64,000 bases of DNA from Desulfatibacillum aliphaticivorans DSM 15576 (GCF_000429905.1 NZ_AUCT01000012.1:124001-188000); one strand, 5' to 3'; shown: positions 19,701-26,743, numbered from the stretch's first letter. Translations and numbers: made by a program. Notes: generated from the sequence alone by a model not told the origin.

Positions 19701-20748
19701 CCACCAATCCAATGGCGGCGGGGGAGAATCCGGCGTCCCGATAGGCGCGTTTGAGGGCCCTGGCCTGGCCTTCGGGCCTGGGGGCGTAGATGCTTTTAAA
19801 GCGTCCGTCGCTGGAGGCGCCCACGCCTTTGATCACCGCGTAGATGCGGTCGTTGTCCCGCTGGGCGTCCTCCAGGCGTTTTAACAAAACCATGCCCACG
19901 CCCTCGCCTATAAGGATGCCGTCGGAATTTTCGTCAAATGGCGAGCAGTATTCCTTTTTGCTCAGGGCCGGCGTCTTGGCGAAGCATAAATACATGAAAG
20001 GCGAGTTGTCCGTGTCCACCCCGCCGGTGATCATCATGTCGCTTCGGCCTTCCGCAAGATCGCTTACGGCCATTTTCATGGCGGCCAAAGACCCGCCGCA
20101 GGCGGCGTCCAGCACACAGTTCATCCCGCCCAAATCCAGACGATTGGCCACCCGGCCGGCGATGACGTTGCCCAGCATGCCGGGGAAGGAATTCTCCTCC
20201 CAGGGAATATAAGCCTTTTTGATTTTATCCACGATGGCGTTTGCTTCGTCTTCGGAAAGCCCGCTTTTGGTCAGAACCTCTTTCCAGACCGGATACTGGA
20301 GCCTGCTGGTGAGAGGCAGGTAAAGTTTTTGTCCTCCGCCCACGCCCAGGGTGACTCCCACCCGGGACCGGTCCTGGCCCTTGTTGTACCCGGCGTCCTC
20401 CATGACCTCCCGGGCCACGATCAACGCCAGCAACTGGGATACGTCCGTCACCTCCAATATATTGGGCGGCAGTCCGAACTCCATGGGGTCGAAATCGATT
20501 TCAGGAAGAAAGCCCCCTACCCGGCTGTAGGTCTTGTCCGGAGCTGCGGGGTCGGGATCGTAATAATCCGAAATCTTCCAGCGGTCTTCCGGAACCGGGG
20601 TGATGGAGTCGATTTCGTGGAGTATATTCTCCCAATACTGGAACAGATTGGAGGCTCCGGGAAAAATGGAAGCCATTCCAATGACCGCAATGGGATTTTT
20701 CCGGAGAAGGGACTGAAGCTCTCTTGTTTCGGGGTTTTCCCCTGGCAT
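13783..20748 (-). CDS. pfaA: PfaA-like megasynthase (KS-MAT-ACPx3-KR-DH)
   Basis: 2321 residues. Order: ketosynthase (Cys217 in DAACGGS, HATGT, QIGHTKTAAG); malonyl/acyl transferase (LFSGQGSQYVNMG, Ser684 in GHSFGE); an Ala/Pro linker with predicted helices; three almost identical acyl carrier domains with phosphopantetheine serines at 1221, 1327 and 1437 (each LGIDSIKRVEILGAMM); ketoreductase (SGGGRGVTAECVMNL near 1766, Tyr1953 in ADYAAANE); and a C-terminal PKS-type dehydratase-like domain (His2063 in PDHVIGDWAVLP). This is the PfaA/Pfa2 plan with a lower ACP number than many marine systems. It begins 89 bp after tetR with an AGGT-type ribosome site and no clear promoter of its own, so it is probably co-transcribed with tetR. 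Confidence 0.94.
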   Translation of the reverse strand: MPGENPETRELQSLLRKNPIAVIGMASIFPGASNLFQYWENILHEIDSITPVPEDRWKISDYYDPDPAAPDKTYSRVGGFLPEIDFDPMEFGLPPNILEVTDVSQLLALIVAREVMEDAGYNKGQDRSRVGVTLGVGGGQKLYLPLTSRLQYPVWKEVLTKSGLSEDEANAIVDKIKKAYIPWEENSFPGMLGNVIAGRVANRLDLGGMNCVLDAACGGSLAAMKMAVSDLAEGRSDMMITGGVDTDNSPFMYLCFAKTPALSKKEYCSPFDENSDGILIGEGVGMVLLKRLEDAQRDNDRIYAVIKGVGASSDGRFKSIYAPRPEGQARALKRAYRDAGFSPAAIGLVEAHATGTVAGDMAEFTALKSVFGEETQEKGVIAIGSVKSQIGHTKTAAGTAGFIKAALALHHKILPPTINVTKPNPKLGMEDSPFYINTTARPWALSNGMPRRASVSAFGFGGSNFHFILEEAPKAEEKEYRIHRMPRTIVLHASTGEELQAACKNALANLEAQEDFDALAAAWAGEIPSSHPRVGFAARTVEEAQELLKQALSALEENGAAKAWTLPHGVFFGPRALSPDAKVAALFSGQGSQYVNMGREASLGYPQALAAFEGVDRVFHAAGEAPLTQAVFPKPCFDPKEDKKKKEVLNNTRFAQPAIGAYSAGLFNILKRAGLQPDFCAGHSFGEITALWASGVLDDQAFYTLAHARGKAMAKPDAEGFDPGAMLAVMGNVEKIKEHVDALDGVQIANFNSPKQVVCAGSTPAIKDAAQSLKKAGFRTVPLKVSAAFHTPLVGHAAEPFAKAIASVKVQTPNIPVYSNTTAEPFPQDSQAIARMMGEHILNPVRFSRQIENMYAAGARVFVEFGPKNVLTSLVGVILKDKPHMAIALDKGDPQGGGDLAKAAAQLRVAGVLARDIDPFQRPMPKRAKKQSPLNIKLNGSNYVSEKTRKAYQDSLSDGFAIERTVMKNEQPSQSSAPAPAPAPKAPEAAFAPKAASPAPAANPASANGMDQVIQRLFDLQGQTLSAHERCLENHAGYTQAFARLMESQAGLMSSQGMQDMPENMQRNMEYFHSLHGDTLRMHQKYLDAQTKETEQALGLLNGRLSGDSAMSAPNLPVQPEIPAPSPIPTAPKPAAPVIAETPPPRQIKKAEPIEDYQASKPEPVTPPRREAPAPQTTAANGPDVEQLATFMLSIVSEKTGYPASMLELSMDMEADLGIDSIKRVEILGAMMDAYPNLPEINPDELADLRTLQQVVDRLEQSVGQAPAPTAQPSPAAPAAPRQAASDLPDIEQLATFMLSVVSEKTGYPASMLELSMDMEADLGIDSIKRVEILGAMMDAYPNLPEINPDELADLRTLQQVADRLEKSASSQAAPAPPAAPTPVSHAPEAKPASPSGLPGLEELAEFMLQTVSEKTGYPASMLELSMDMEADLGIDSIKRVEILGAMMDAYPNLPEINPDELAELRTLQQVVDRLGAAMKPAKAKPVQAQLEFGTGGASVPVEAETPKPTIQPEAENTPVQRSSVKIKPLPPADRLHFDFPQDHVCVVISEGTGLTAELLKRLKYEDMPAVVILPPWASKSGLGEAASILLQDTRDESVRYALERAANDHGPIGGFLHLSPEAEDLAREGLELAFSCARHVKGSLTAEKQGDFRRFFLAVARMDGSLGMAGDDYSPIHGGLFGLVKTLDLEWPRVFCRGVDLDPALAPERAAKRIMSEIFDPDVRIKEAGYTAEGRMTLVPDPISEALPALESILREKNQVFLVSGGGRGVTAECVMNLAKELPAVFVLTGRSAMMEKDPDWADGCQDLMQLKAKAMEHLTALGEKPTPKKVEAMAREIASSREIRQTLQTIRDAGSRARYVSADVTQASDLKEKLAPVVKETGPFTGIIHGAGVLKDKFIEDKTPEDFNAVFSTKVDGLLAMLACMNPSDLKYLALFSSAAGFYGNPGQADYAAANEVLNKFAYAFASIHPSCKVVTINWGPWDGGMVSPELKRMFQQKKVAVIPLDEGAGIFTASLLGGKTVQLLVGSSMQTPPEMTDAPLVNHRVSRKMSLECNPFLPDHVIGDWAVLPTVCVMSWMADACEQFAPGYRFFRCRDYKLFKGIVFDKTLAGEYILDAEEVVRDAEKVELDVRIYSVKEGKRIPHYKAMVRLLAQAPDAPVYDNLDLNEKMPEDGAVFYKDGTLFHGPNFRMIQKVLNCTKEKLTLKACVPIIPPESQGQFPVGAMDPFTADVHFQSQLIWVRKHCEAGSLPARANTVEQYRPIAHGQEFFVTLDVLESSDTSMKADICAHDDHGTVYSRVFGAEVTVSKGLTKLFALAV
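16327..17210 (-). repeat. Three tandem near-identical ACP-coding repeats inside pfaA
   Basis: The three ACP modules recur with periods of 318 and 330 bp (the same core starts at 17051, 16733 and 16403). About 70 codons per unit are nearly invariant; the Ala/Pro linkers between them differ. Such arrays typically change copy number by recombination. Confidence 0.9.
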
Positions 20749-20837
20749 AATATCGACCTCGTTGCCGGGCTAAACGTCAAATTACTAGTTACATCGTGTT
20801 TTTGTTTAAAACCGATTACGGCCGCGTAAAAATTTGA

Positions 20838-21491
20838 TTATTTTCGCACGGCCTTGAGTACGATTTTAATCACATCCGCCGCCACTCCCCCCTCCAGACT
20901 CTGCCCTACCAAATTAAACAGGGATCCGTCCAGCTTTTGAAACAAGCCGGCAAACTCCTGGCTTTCCGTCCAGGCGGCTTCTACATTTTTGTGGATTGAA
21001 AGGGAGCACATGATCATGAGATAGAGGACAATTCCATCCACTCGTTCAAAAAATCCCATCCTTTCCCCTTCATTAAGAATTGCGACTAGTAATCCGTAAA
21101 TCTGGACCAAATCGCTCACCACCGTTTCAGGCAATCCCTGCCCGTTTGCAGACACGGCCGACATCATGACGGCGGGCAGGGGAGGATGCTTCTCCACGGT
21201 TTCCGCAATGCCCAGAATGTAGGATTTCAGCTTTTCTTCAGGGCTTTGGTCCGGCTGGAGCCGTTCGTTAATCCGGGACAGCGCGTCCTGGATGACTTCG
21301 TGCAGCACCAGCCCGTACAGGGACTCCTTGTCCCCCACGTGGTAGTAAATGCTTGCTTTGTTTACGCCTGCGGTTTTGGCGATTTCGTCCACGCTGGCGC
21401 CGGCGAATCCCCCTTGGGCGAACGCCTGGGTGGCGCCTTCAATTATTCGTCGGACCGTTTCGCTCTGTCCTTTAGAGGTGTTTCCTCGCAT
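20838..21491 (-). CDS. TetR/AcrR-family regulator of the Pfa operon
   Basis: 217 residues with an N-terminal TetR helix-turn-helix (IIEGATQAFAQGGFAGASVD, then EIAKTAGVNKASIYYHVGDK) and a divergent helical ligand-binding domain. It is encoded immediately upstream of, and in the same direction as, pfaA. The strong palindrome and promoter ahead of it suggest autoregulation, and through readthrough, control of the whole lipid-synthase operon. The effector is probably an acyl compound by analogy with lipid-linked TetR proteins; that is inference. Confidence 0.88.
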   Translation of the reverse strand: MRGNTSKGQSETVRRIIEGATQAFAQGGFAGASVDEIAKTAGVNKASIYYHVGDKESLYGLVLHEVIQDALSRINERLQPDQSPEEKLKSYILGIAETVEKHPPLPAVMMSAVSANGQGLPETVVSDLVQIYGLLVAILNEGERMGFFERVDGIVLYLMIMCSLSIHKNVEAAWTESQEFAGLFQKLDGSLFNLVGQSLEGGVAADVIKIVLKAVRK

Positions 21492-21623
21492 ATAAAGGCT
21501 CCTATGTAAAAAAAACGTAAAACTGAAATGCAGGGTGAAAACGGCGTTAAATTATATCGAAAAAGGATTTGCAAAGGCCGGAGGGCCGTTTTGAAGCGGA
21601 TTAGGTTGCAACGGCGATTTTTA

Positions 21624-21654
21624 ACTAACCGTTTGGTTAAACTAAATGGTTAGT
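21624..21654. promoter_or_regulatory. 31-bp imperfect palindrome, probable TetR operator
   Basis: Centred on base 21639, with 15-bp arms matching at 13 of 15 positions; outer arms are ACTAACC and GGTTAGT. It overlaps the -10 box of the minus-strand promoter and covers the start region, the right place for repression by the adjacent TetR protein. Confidence 0.75.
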
Positions 21655-21679
21655 ATAATGAACGCGCCTTGGAAGTCAA
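21652..21679 (-). promoter_or_regulatory. Sigma-70 promoter of tetR-pfaACD operon
   Basis: Minus strand: TTGACT (21674-21679), 16-bp spacer, TATACT (21652-21657); each hexamer matches consensus at five of six positions. The predicted 5' leader to the tetR ATG is about 155 nt. Confidence 0.75.
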
Positions 21680-21959
21680 TCTTTTTTTTCCGGCGCTTTG
21701 CTGCACCGGAATTCGATCTTCTACGTCTGTTTAAAATAAACCGTAATTTTTAGGATATTTTTATGCTAAGAAGAGCGATTTTTTTCCTTGACGCCGGGGA
21801 ATAGAAAATTTAATACTTCCTTAAAATACTATAAAAATATCATTTTCATTCCCCCCACAGACGCATCAGATCCTTCCATCCCTGGCATGGGTGAAAAGAT
21901 AACCGCCGACTTATAAACGCCGGATTAAAACCAGAGTTGTGTAAACAGGAGCCAATCCC
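21680..21959. other. AT-rich intergenic region between divergent tetR and secreted-protein genes
   Basis: No gene seen. It should hold the plus-strand promoter for the secreted protein at 21960. TTGACG at 21788 is followed by AT-rich sequence, but no -10 is convincing. CAGGAG lies at the usual distance before the ATG at 21960. Confidence 0.4.
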
Positions 21960-22835
21960 ATGATCAAGCCATTCATGAAGGTTTCGCTGTTCGGAAGCGT
22001 TATTTCGGTGCTTGCAATAGGTCTTTTGCTGGCCGCCCCTGTCCATGCCCGTTTGGAGAGCGTTGATGACAAAACCCTTGCCGAGATTCGGGCGCAGGCG
22101 CTCATGAGTTTTGCCATAGAGTCTCGCAGCGTCCACACTTCAGACGCCGCATGGTTTTGGCAGGACGACGGGTATGTGGATTATGACGTATTCGTGGTCA
22201 AGCTGGATGAAGAGGTCGCCATTTCAAACTTGAGTATGAGTCGGCTCAGCGCCGGGTACTATCATGACGGGGACGGCTACGGGTGGGATATAGACATGAG
22301 CGGGGACGACGGCGTGGTCCTTGGCGCTGACGGTTATCCCCTTACTTTCAACGGGCTTCGCATTGAAGTGGCCGTAGATGACGCCGACTCGGCCAATCCC
22401 AATATTTTGTTCATTCGATTCGGCACGGACGATATTTCGGGAAGGCTGAGGGCTGCGGACTCCGGGCTGCTCACATTCGGGGGCTCCATCCAGACCTTGA
22501 GCGTGGACGGGCATATCGAAAGCATCCTGGCCGCCACTGCGGACCCCAACGGCCATCGTATAGAAACGGCATGGGCGTACATAGGAGGACTTCTCCCCAT
22601 ATTGTTAAACTTGAACAACGTGGAATACATTGATTTTGGAAATACGGGGGATGGGATCGGGGCGTCTGATTTTTACCTCTCCTTTGCCAATTTGATCACG
22701 GATTCCAGGGGCGAGACGAACGCCAATTCGGCTTTTAACGCCAATGAAAGCGGGGCGACCCACATTCCCGGCCAGGGCGTTTGGCTGCATTTTCAACAAA
22801 CGTTCGTCCAGGCCCTGTTAAACGTCAAAAAATAG
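21960..22835 (+). CDS. Secreted hypothetical protein (surface/pilus-associated type)
   Basis: 291 residues with a signal peptide (core SVISVLAIGLLLAAP, cleavage after VHA). The mature N-terminus (LESVDDKTLAEIRAQA) parallels that of the next gene's product (ASDPELDSVYGQTG). The rest is Asp/Gly-rich and beta-like (YYHDGDGYGWDIDMSGDDG, FGTDDISGRL). This pattern, a short 'L-D-xL-x-V-xGQ' segment then a beta sandwich, is seen in secreted proteins of unknown function tied to surface or pilus systems; that assignment is weak. CAGGAG precedes the ATG. It ends 86 bp before its partner. Confidence 0.7.
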   Translation: MIKPFMKVSLFGSVISVLAIGLLLAAPVHARLESVDDKTLAEIRAQALMSFAIESRSVHTSDAAWFWQDDGYVDYDVFVVKLDEEVAISNLSMSRLSAGYYHDGDGYGWDIDMSGDDGVVLGADGYPLTFNGLRIEVAVDDADSANPNILFIRFGTDDISGRLRAADSGLLTFGGSIQTLSVDGHIESILAATADPNGHRIETAWAYIGGLLPILLNLNNVEYIDFGNTGDGIGASDFYLSFANLITDSRGETNANSAFNANESGATHIPGQGVWLHFQQTFVQALLNVKK

Positions 22836-22921
22836 GGCAAGCCGGCGGGCGCTTGAAGAAGCGGGGCGCCCACGCCCTCCCCCAAAAAGCCCAAGGTACG
22901 GAACCTCTGAAGGAGATCGAC

Positions 22922-23734
22922 ATGAAATGGAGAATCCTGGTTTTTTCTGCATTATTAACATTCCTGGCAGCCTTGCCCTTCTCCGAAGCCCGCATGACCG
23001 CCGCTTCCGATCCGGAGCTTGATTCCGTCTACGGCCAAACCGGCCTTACTATTGTTTTGCCTTTGAATGTTACGGCTGATTACGTCACCTACACAAATAC
23101 GGATGACGGATCCTCCCTTGAGTGCCAAAACGCAGCCTGGGACGACGGGTCAGGGGGCGTGATAAACATTCCCGGGGGCATGGCGCTGGACATTTGTACG
23201 GACGGCGATCGCAGCTTTTTGAAATACACTTTGTCCGAAACGCTGACGCAAGGAGACGGCAGATACCTGACCACAACGTCCATGGAGCTAAACGGAACCT
23301 ACGCCGGAAGCCTGGCCTTGGAAAATCTCAGAAACTCGGAGTCCTATCTCATGATCGGAAGCCATACGGACGGCTCCACGGGCGTGGATATGAGGTTGGA
23401 GGCGGGCCTGTCCCTGGGAAGCCTGGCCTACGAAATCGCCGGAAACGAACTCGCCTTTGAGGGAATGTTTTTAAGCCTGTACCCTGGAGGCACGGCCCAA
23501 AATCCATCCATGGGCGCCGGCCGGGCCGTTATCGGAGCAACCTCCTCCTGGGCGCAATTGGATATAGGCTCGAATTCCAGCGACTCGTGCCTGTTAATGA
23601 CTATCCCTGTTGAGGGAACCCTCAGGGTGAACACAATAAACTTTTGCGGACAGGATTGGGGAGCGGCCGCTTTGGACGACATGAACGGAACCATCCAGGT
23701 TCGGGCGCCGGCTGGCGCAACGTGGCAATATTGA
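22922..23734 (+). CDS. Second secreted hypothetical protein, related N-terminus
   Basis: 270 residues: signal peptide (ILVFSALLTFLAALPFSEA), then SDPELDSVYGQTGLTIVLPL and a beta-rich body with four cysteines (SSLECQNA, LDICTDGD, DSCLLMT, NFCGQDWG) that could pair as two disulfides after export. The ATG at 22922 follows AAGGAGATCGAC, an ideal Shine-Dalgarno; the longer in-frame reading has none. It shares the opening motif of the preceding gene and probably belongs to the same exported system. Function unknown. Confidence 0.7.
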   Translation: MKWRILVFSALLTFLAALPFSEARMTAASDPELDSVYGQTGLTIVLPLNVTADYVTYTNTDDGSSLECQNAAWDDGSGGVINIPGGMALDICTDGDRSFLKYTLSETLTQGDGRYLTTTSMELNGTYAGSLALENLRNSESYLMIGSHTDGSTGVDMRLEAGLSLGSLAYEIAGNELAFEGMFLSLYPGGTAQNPSMGAGRAVIGATSSWAQLDIGSNSSDSCLLMTIPVEGTLRVNTINFCGQDWGAAALDDMNGTIQVRAPAGATWQY

Positions 23735-23746
23735 TCCGAAAGACAT

Positions 23747-23777
23747 GAGAGCCCTCTTTGCCCCCCGGCTCTCTTTA
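23747..23777 (+). terminator. Possible intrinsic terminator after the secreted-protein pair
   Basis: GAGAGCC (23747-23753) pairs with GGCTCTC (23767-23773), followed by TTTAT. The stem is short and the T-run poor, so termination may be partial. Confidence 0.4.
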
Positions 23778-23797
23778 TACAAACGGTGGAATGGAAC

Positions 23798-24388
23798 ATG
23801 ATACTCAACCTAAAATGGGTTAGACAATTCTTAAAACCCAAAATACTTGTTAAATACGCCGCGGCCATCGCCGTGATCGTTTTCTGCGCCTTGTGTCTCA
23901 GCGGAGGAGGCGCAGGCGCAGACCTGGAAAGGCTGGATACAAAAGCCAGCCGCGCCTTTCATGCCGGGGATTTTGATGCGGCAAGGAGCCTTTGCGTTCA
24001 GTTTCTGCAAAAAACCGAACAAAACTACGGGGCCTTTCATCCAAACACAGTGGCGGCTCTGAATAACCTGGCGCTCGTAATGCATGCCCAGGGAAAATTT
24101 TCCCAGGCAATTGCATTGTTGGAACAAGCGCTGCGGGTGAATAAAACCATCCTTGACAATGAAGATCCAAGGTTGGCGGTTTCCTACGCCAATCTGGCCT
24201 TTGCCAATGAAAAAAACGGAAACGCGGCAAAAGCCGCCCTGCTGTATAAACACGCTTTGGCCATCGCCGAAATTTCCATGCCTCCGGATCACCCTTATCA
24301 ACAATTCATAAAAGAGAGATTGGTTCGCCTGGCGTCCGCCCCCTCGTCTGCCCATGACGAAACGGATTATAAGGTGAAGGATGTATAA
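23798..24388 (+). CDS. TPR-repeat protein with N-terminal membrane anchor/signal
   Basis: 196 residues. A hydrophobic N-terminal segment (YAAAIAVIVFCALCLSGGGAG) acts as a signal anchor or lipoprotein-like signal. Three tetratricopeptide-type repeats follow: ASRAFHAGDFDAARSLCVQF, NTVAALNNLALVMHAQGKF with AIALLEQALRVN, and RLAVSYANLAFANEKNGN with AALLYKHALAIAE. These are the Kin/TPR_12 type used as protein-protein scaffolds. It follows the secreted pair by about 60 bp and may be an assembly factor for them. The ATG at 23798 is preferred to an upstream GTG. Confidence 0.75.
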   Translation: MILNLKWVRQFLKPKILVKYAAAIAVIVFCALCLSGGGAGADLERLDTKASRAFHAGDFDAARSLCVQFLQKTEQNYGAFHPNTVAALNNLALVMHAQGKFSQAIALLEQALRVNKTILDNEDPRLAVSYANLAFANEKNGNAAKAALLYKHALAIAEISMPPDHPYQQFIKERLVRLASAPSSAHDETDYKVKDV

Positions 24389-24539
24389 CTCTTTAGACGA
24401 AAGGGCCGGCGGGTGCGCGGGGGATTTGTCCCGGCTTGGCAGGATTGCCTCTTTATCTTGACCTTGCCCGCGCCATGAACCTTTCCGTCAAAAACAACCG
24501 TTGCAGCCTGGAAAACCCGTCCATTCAAATTCAGGAGGA

Positions 24540-24568
24540 TTGACAAATATCGTCCATGGCGCTAAAAA
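24540..24568 (+). promoter_or_regulatory. Candidate promoter of the alpha/beta hydrolase
   Basis: TTGACA (24540-24545), 17-bp spacer, TAAAAA (24563-24568), about 90 bases before the ATG at 24655. Perfect -35, modest -10. Confidence 0.45.
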
Positions 24569-24654
24569 GTTATAAAAAATAACTGCGGATAAAAATTTCC
24601 ATCACAATTCATTTAACGCTACGCCAATTACGCTTGATTTTATGGGGGGGGACC

Positions 24655-25650
24655 ATGAAATTTTTCAGGTTAATGCTTGTCTTGCCTTTGTTGTTCTCCA
24701 TGTATGGATGCTCGTTTAAATACAATCCTGTGGATTACAACACTTCAATAATACAAAATGAAATTGAAACCGCCGGGATAGGCAAATCCAGCTTTATTGA
24801 AATCGATAATTTAAACATGCATTTCATTGAATCAGGAGAGGGAGATCCGATTATCCTGATACACGGATGGCTGTGCTGGGGCGCCTTCTGGAAAAAAATC
24901 ACTCCCTCCCTGTCAGAAAACTTTCATGTCTATGCCTTGGACCTGATAGGGCATGGACTGTCCGACAAGCCCGTGGGTGACAACTTCAGCTACTCCACCG
25001 AGGCCCAGGCAAGACGGGTGGTTGAATTCATGAAGAAAAAGTCCATCACCAATGCGGTGATAGTGGGGCACTCCATGGGAGGAGAAATTGCTGCAAAGAC
25101 AGCCATCATGGCCCCGGACAGAGTCAGTGCGGCGGTGCTTATCTGTGCAGCCGGAATGCAGGACAACCCCCAAAGCCTTCCTTCACACATCCGTATAGCC
25201 CGGGCCATGCATCTGGAACCTATTATAGCGCTATTTTTTTCGGAACCTGCCATCAGACAATTCACCAAGGATCTGATGTTCTATAGCGAAAACCCCATGC
25301 CCGAAGAATTTGTCAAGGACGTCGTATTGGCCAACCTGACGGGAAAAAACGCCAAGAAAGCCGTGTATAAAGTCACCGTAGAAGGCCTCTTCAAGGATTT
25401 CCTGAATGAACGATGCGCTGAAATGAAAACAAAAACTCTGGTTATTTCCGCAACCGATGATCTCATCGTTCCCCCGGCCATGGGAAGGGAGTACAACAGC
25501 CTCCTTCCTGATTCAACCTATTTGGAATTTGACAAGGCCGGCCACATGCTTCCCTGGGAAAAGCCTGAGGACGTCTCAAGGGCGATCCTCGCTTTTTGCG
25601 GGCGCGTTGATCAGGCAGATTCCGGAGCCTCCGGCAAACGGAGCGAGTGA
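24655..25650 (+). CDS. Alpha/beta hydrolase, predicted lipoprotein
   Basis: 331 residues. The N-terminus is a lipoprotein signal ending LLFSMYGC (Cys19 lipidated). The fold shows the oxyanion motif LIHGWLCWGAFW, nucleophile elbow VGHSMGGE, the acid in ISATDDLIVPP and the catalytic His in KAGHMLPWEKP, so the Ser-Asp-His triad is complete. It resembles the esterase/lipase and meta-cleavage hydrolase families, acting at the membrane or in the periplasm. The substrate is unknown. The ATG at 24655 was chosen because it starts the lipoprotein signal and follows a run of G residues. A terminator follows closely. Confidence 0.85.
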   Translation: MKFFRLMLVLPLLFSMYGCSFKYNPVDYNTSIIQNEIETAGIGKSSFIEIDNLNMHFIESGEGDPIILIHGWLCWGAFWKKITPSLSENFHVYALDLIGHGLSDKPVGDNFSYSTEAQARRVVEFMKKKSITNAVIVGHSMGGEIAAKTAIMAPDRVSAAVLICAAGMQDNPQSLPSHIRIARAMHLEPIIALFFSEPAIRQFTKDLMFYSENPMPEEFVKDVVLANLTGKNAKKAVYKVTVEGLFKDFLNERCAEMKTKTLVISATDDLIVPPAMGREYNSLLPDSTYLEFDKAGHMLPWEKPEDVSRAILAFCGRVDQADSGASGKRSE

Positions 25651-25685
25651 AATCGAAAGCGCCAGCCACGCCTCCCTTAAATCAG

Positions 25686-25730
25686 AAAGGCCTGGAAACA
25701 GGAGGTTTTCCCGAATCCAGGCCTTTTTTT
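25686..25730 (+). terminator. Intrinsic terminator of the hydrolase gene
   Basis: AAAGGCCTGG pairs with CCAGGCCTTT around a 21-nt loop and is followed by a run of seven T. Its right arm and downstream flank are duplicated at 28251. Confidence 0.8.
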
Positions 25731-25751
25731 AGCCGTTGTATAGATGCTTAA
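25709..25751. repeat. 43-bp direct repeat, left copy
   Basis: Identical at 42 of 43 positions to 28251-28293 (the only difference is A/T at 25744/28286). It contains the right arm and T-run of a terminator plus 20 bp of flank (AGCCGTTGTATAG). The two copies bracket an AT-rich gene cassette. Confidence 0.85.
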
Positions 25752-25845
25752 TTCAACTTTCAGGAATGGAAGTAGTGCTTTGAAATCAGTCATTTATGTA
25801 TGCGGCTCAGATCTATTTATATACCAGAGCCCCAGAGTCATGGTC

Positions 25846-25868
25846 CCTTCCCCCCTGGCGGGGGAAGG
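25846..25868. repeat. Short GC-rich palindrome
   Basis: CCTTCCCCC and GGGGGAAGG flank a 5-nt loop. It resembles dispersed intergenic hairpin elements; without the rest of the genome, copy number is unknown. Confidence 0.5.
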
Positions 25869-25907
25869 ACAGGATGGGGGGGAAATTATCCGACCGGAGG
25901 GTTTCAG

Positions 25908-26375
25908 TTGCATAATGAGAATGAAATGGATGCTGCTCCCCGCAGGAACTATGCCGCTCTTGCTTCTATTGGTTTCTTGATATTTTGCTACTTTCTTTTT
26001 TGGATTGCCGACTTGGCAAGCCTCCAAGGGATGACGGATAAGGATATCGAACCGATTCCATTAATTGTTCTGCCCATAACAGCGGTAATCTATAGCACCA
26101 TCGATTTTATTATTTTTATTTTTTTACCGGCTGTTTTGATCCGTCGAATCGCTGCAGCCGTAAGCCTTTCAAACACATGGGTATGGTTGTTGACTATTTG
26201 CGTCAGCGCCTTTTGTGGGGCCGTTTTTGGAGCCGTTTGTGGAATCGGCAACTATAGCGGCATGCTTCTTTATTGCATCTACATGGCAGGAGGGGCTGCT
26301 GTCTACTCAACTCTTTGTCAAAAGAAAAGGCCGCCCTCCAACGCAGATACTGAAAAAATGAATAATCCGAAATGA
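25908..26375 (+). CDS. Small membrane protein, four predicted TM helices
   Basis: About 155 residues, mostly hydrophobic: ALASIGFLIFCYFLFWIADL, then LIVLPITAVIYSTIDFIIFI leading into FLPAVLI, then WVWLLTICVSAFCGAVFGAV, then YCIYMAGGAAVYSTLC. There is no recognisable family. A TTG at 25908 sits six bases after GGAGGG; the ATG at 25926 is an alternative with a poorer site. The stop overlaps the start of a 45-codon zinc-motif gene by four bases (ATGA), indicating coupled translation. First gene of the cassette between the 43-bp repeats. Confidence 0.55.
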   Translation: MHNENEMDAAPRRNYAALASIGFLIFCYFLFWIADLASLQGMTDKDIEPIPLIVLPITAVIYSTIDFIIFIFLPAVLIRRIAAAVSLSNTWVWLLTICVSAFCGAVFGAVCGIGNYSGMLLYCIYMAGGAAVYSTLCQKKRPPSNADTEKMNNPK

Positions 26376-26509
26376 CGACAGTTCCTTTTAAATGCCAAAT
26401 CTGCGGGCGGGAAGGCAGTTACGATTCCTTCGCCATTTGTCCTTTATGCAACCAATTGATAGGCAGGGAATGCTGGAAGCCGGGATGGCCGGAACATAAG
26501 CGGAGATGA
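26372..26509 (+). CDS. 45-aa zinc-finger-like microprotein
   Basis: Reads MTTVPFKCQICGREG..., with a C-x2-C (C8, C11), a second C-x2-C (C23, C26), a further Cys34 and His42, and a basic end (EHKRR). The spacing suggests one or two zinc sites of the treble-clef/B-box type. Its ATG overlaps the TGA of the membrane-protein gene, the classical coupled arrangement, which is the main support that so short a frame is real. Function unknown; a cytosolic zinc-binding partner of the membrane protein is a guess. Confidence 0.5.
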   Translation: MTTVPFKCQICGREGSYDSFAICPLCNQLIGRECWKPGWPEHKRR

Positions 26510-26743
26510 TTCCAAGGAATGCAGGCATCGTTTAGCGCCGTCTAAACCGGATGGACTATCAATCAGAGACAACAGATTAAATTTGTCTATTTTACGCTTG
26601 GCCAAAAAATTAGCATCAAGATCTTCTGCATACACATATCAACTACAACATCTTGATTTAATTAATATATTTCGATTTTTTACATAAACATTCCCTTCAG
26701 GCGGGTCAGCACGAGCACCGCCGCCCCTGAAGCCATAAAAAAC

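Noticed and set aside
20749..20837. Separate promoter for pfaA
   Set aside because: The 89-bp gap has AT-rich patches but no hexamer pair with acceptable spacing and no copy of the upstream palindrome.
26444..26635. 63-codon minus-strand frame (MYAEDLDANFLAKRK...)
   Set aside because: Looks protein-like at its start but overlaps the 45-aa zinc gene, has no ribosome site and degenerates into low-complexity sequence; might be a remnant but not supported.
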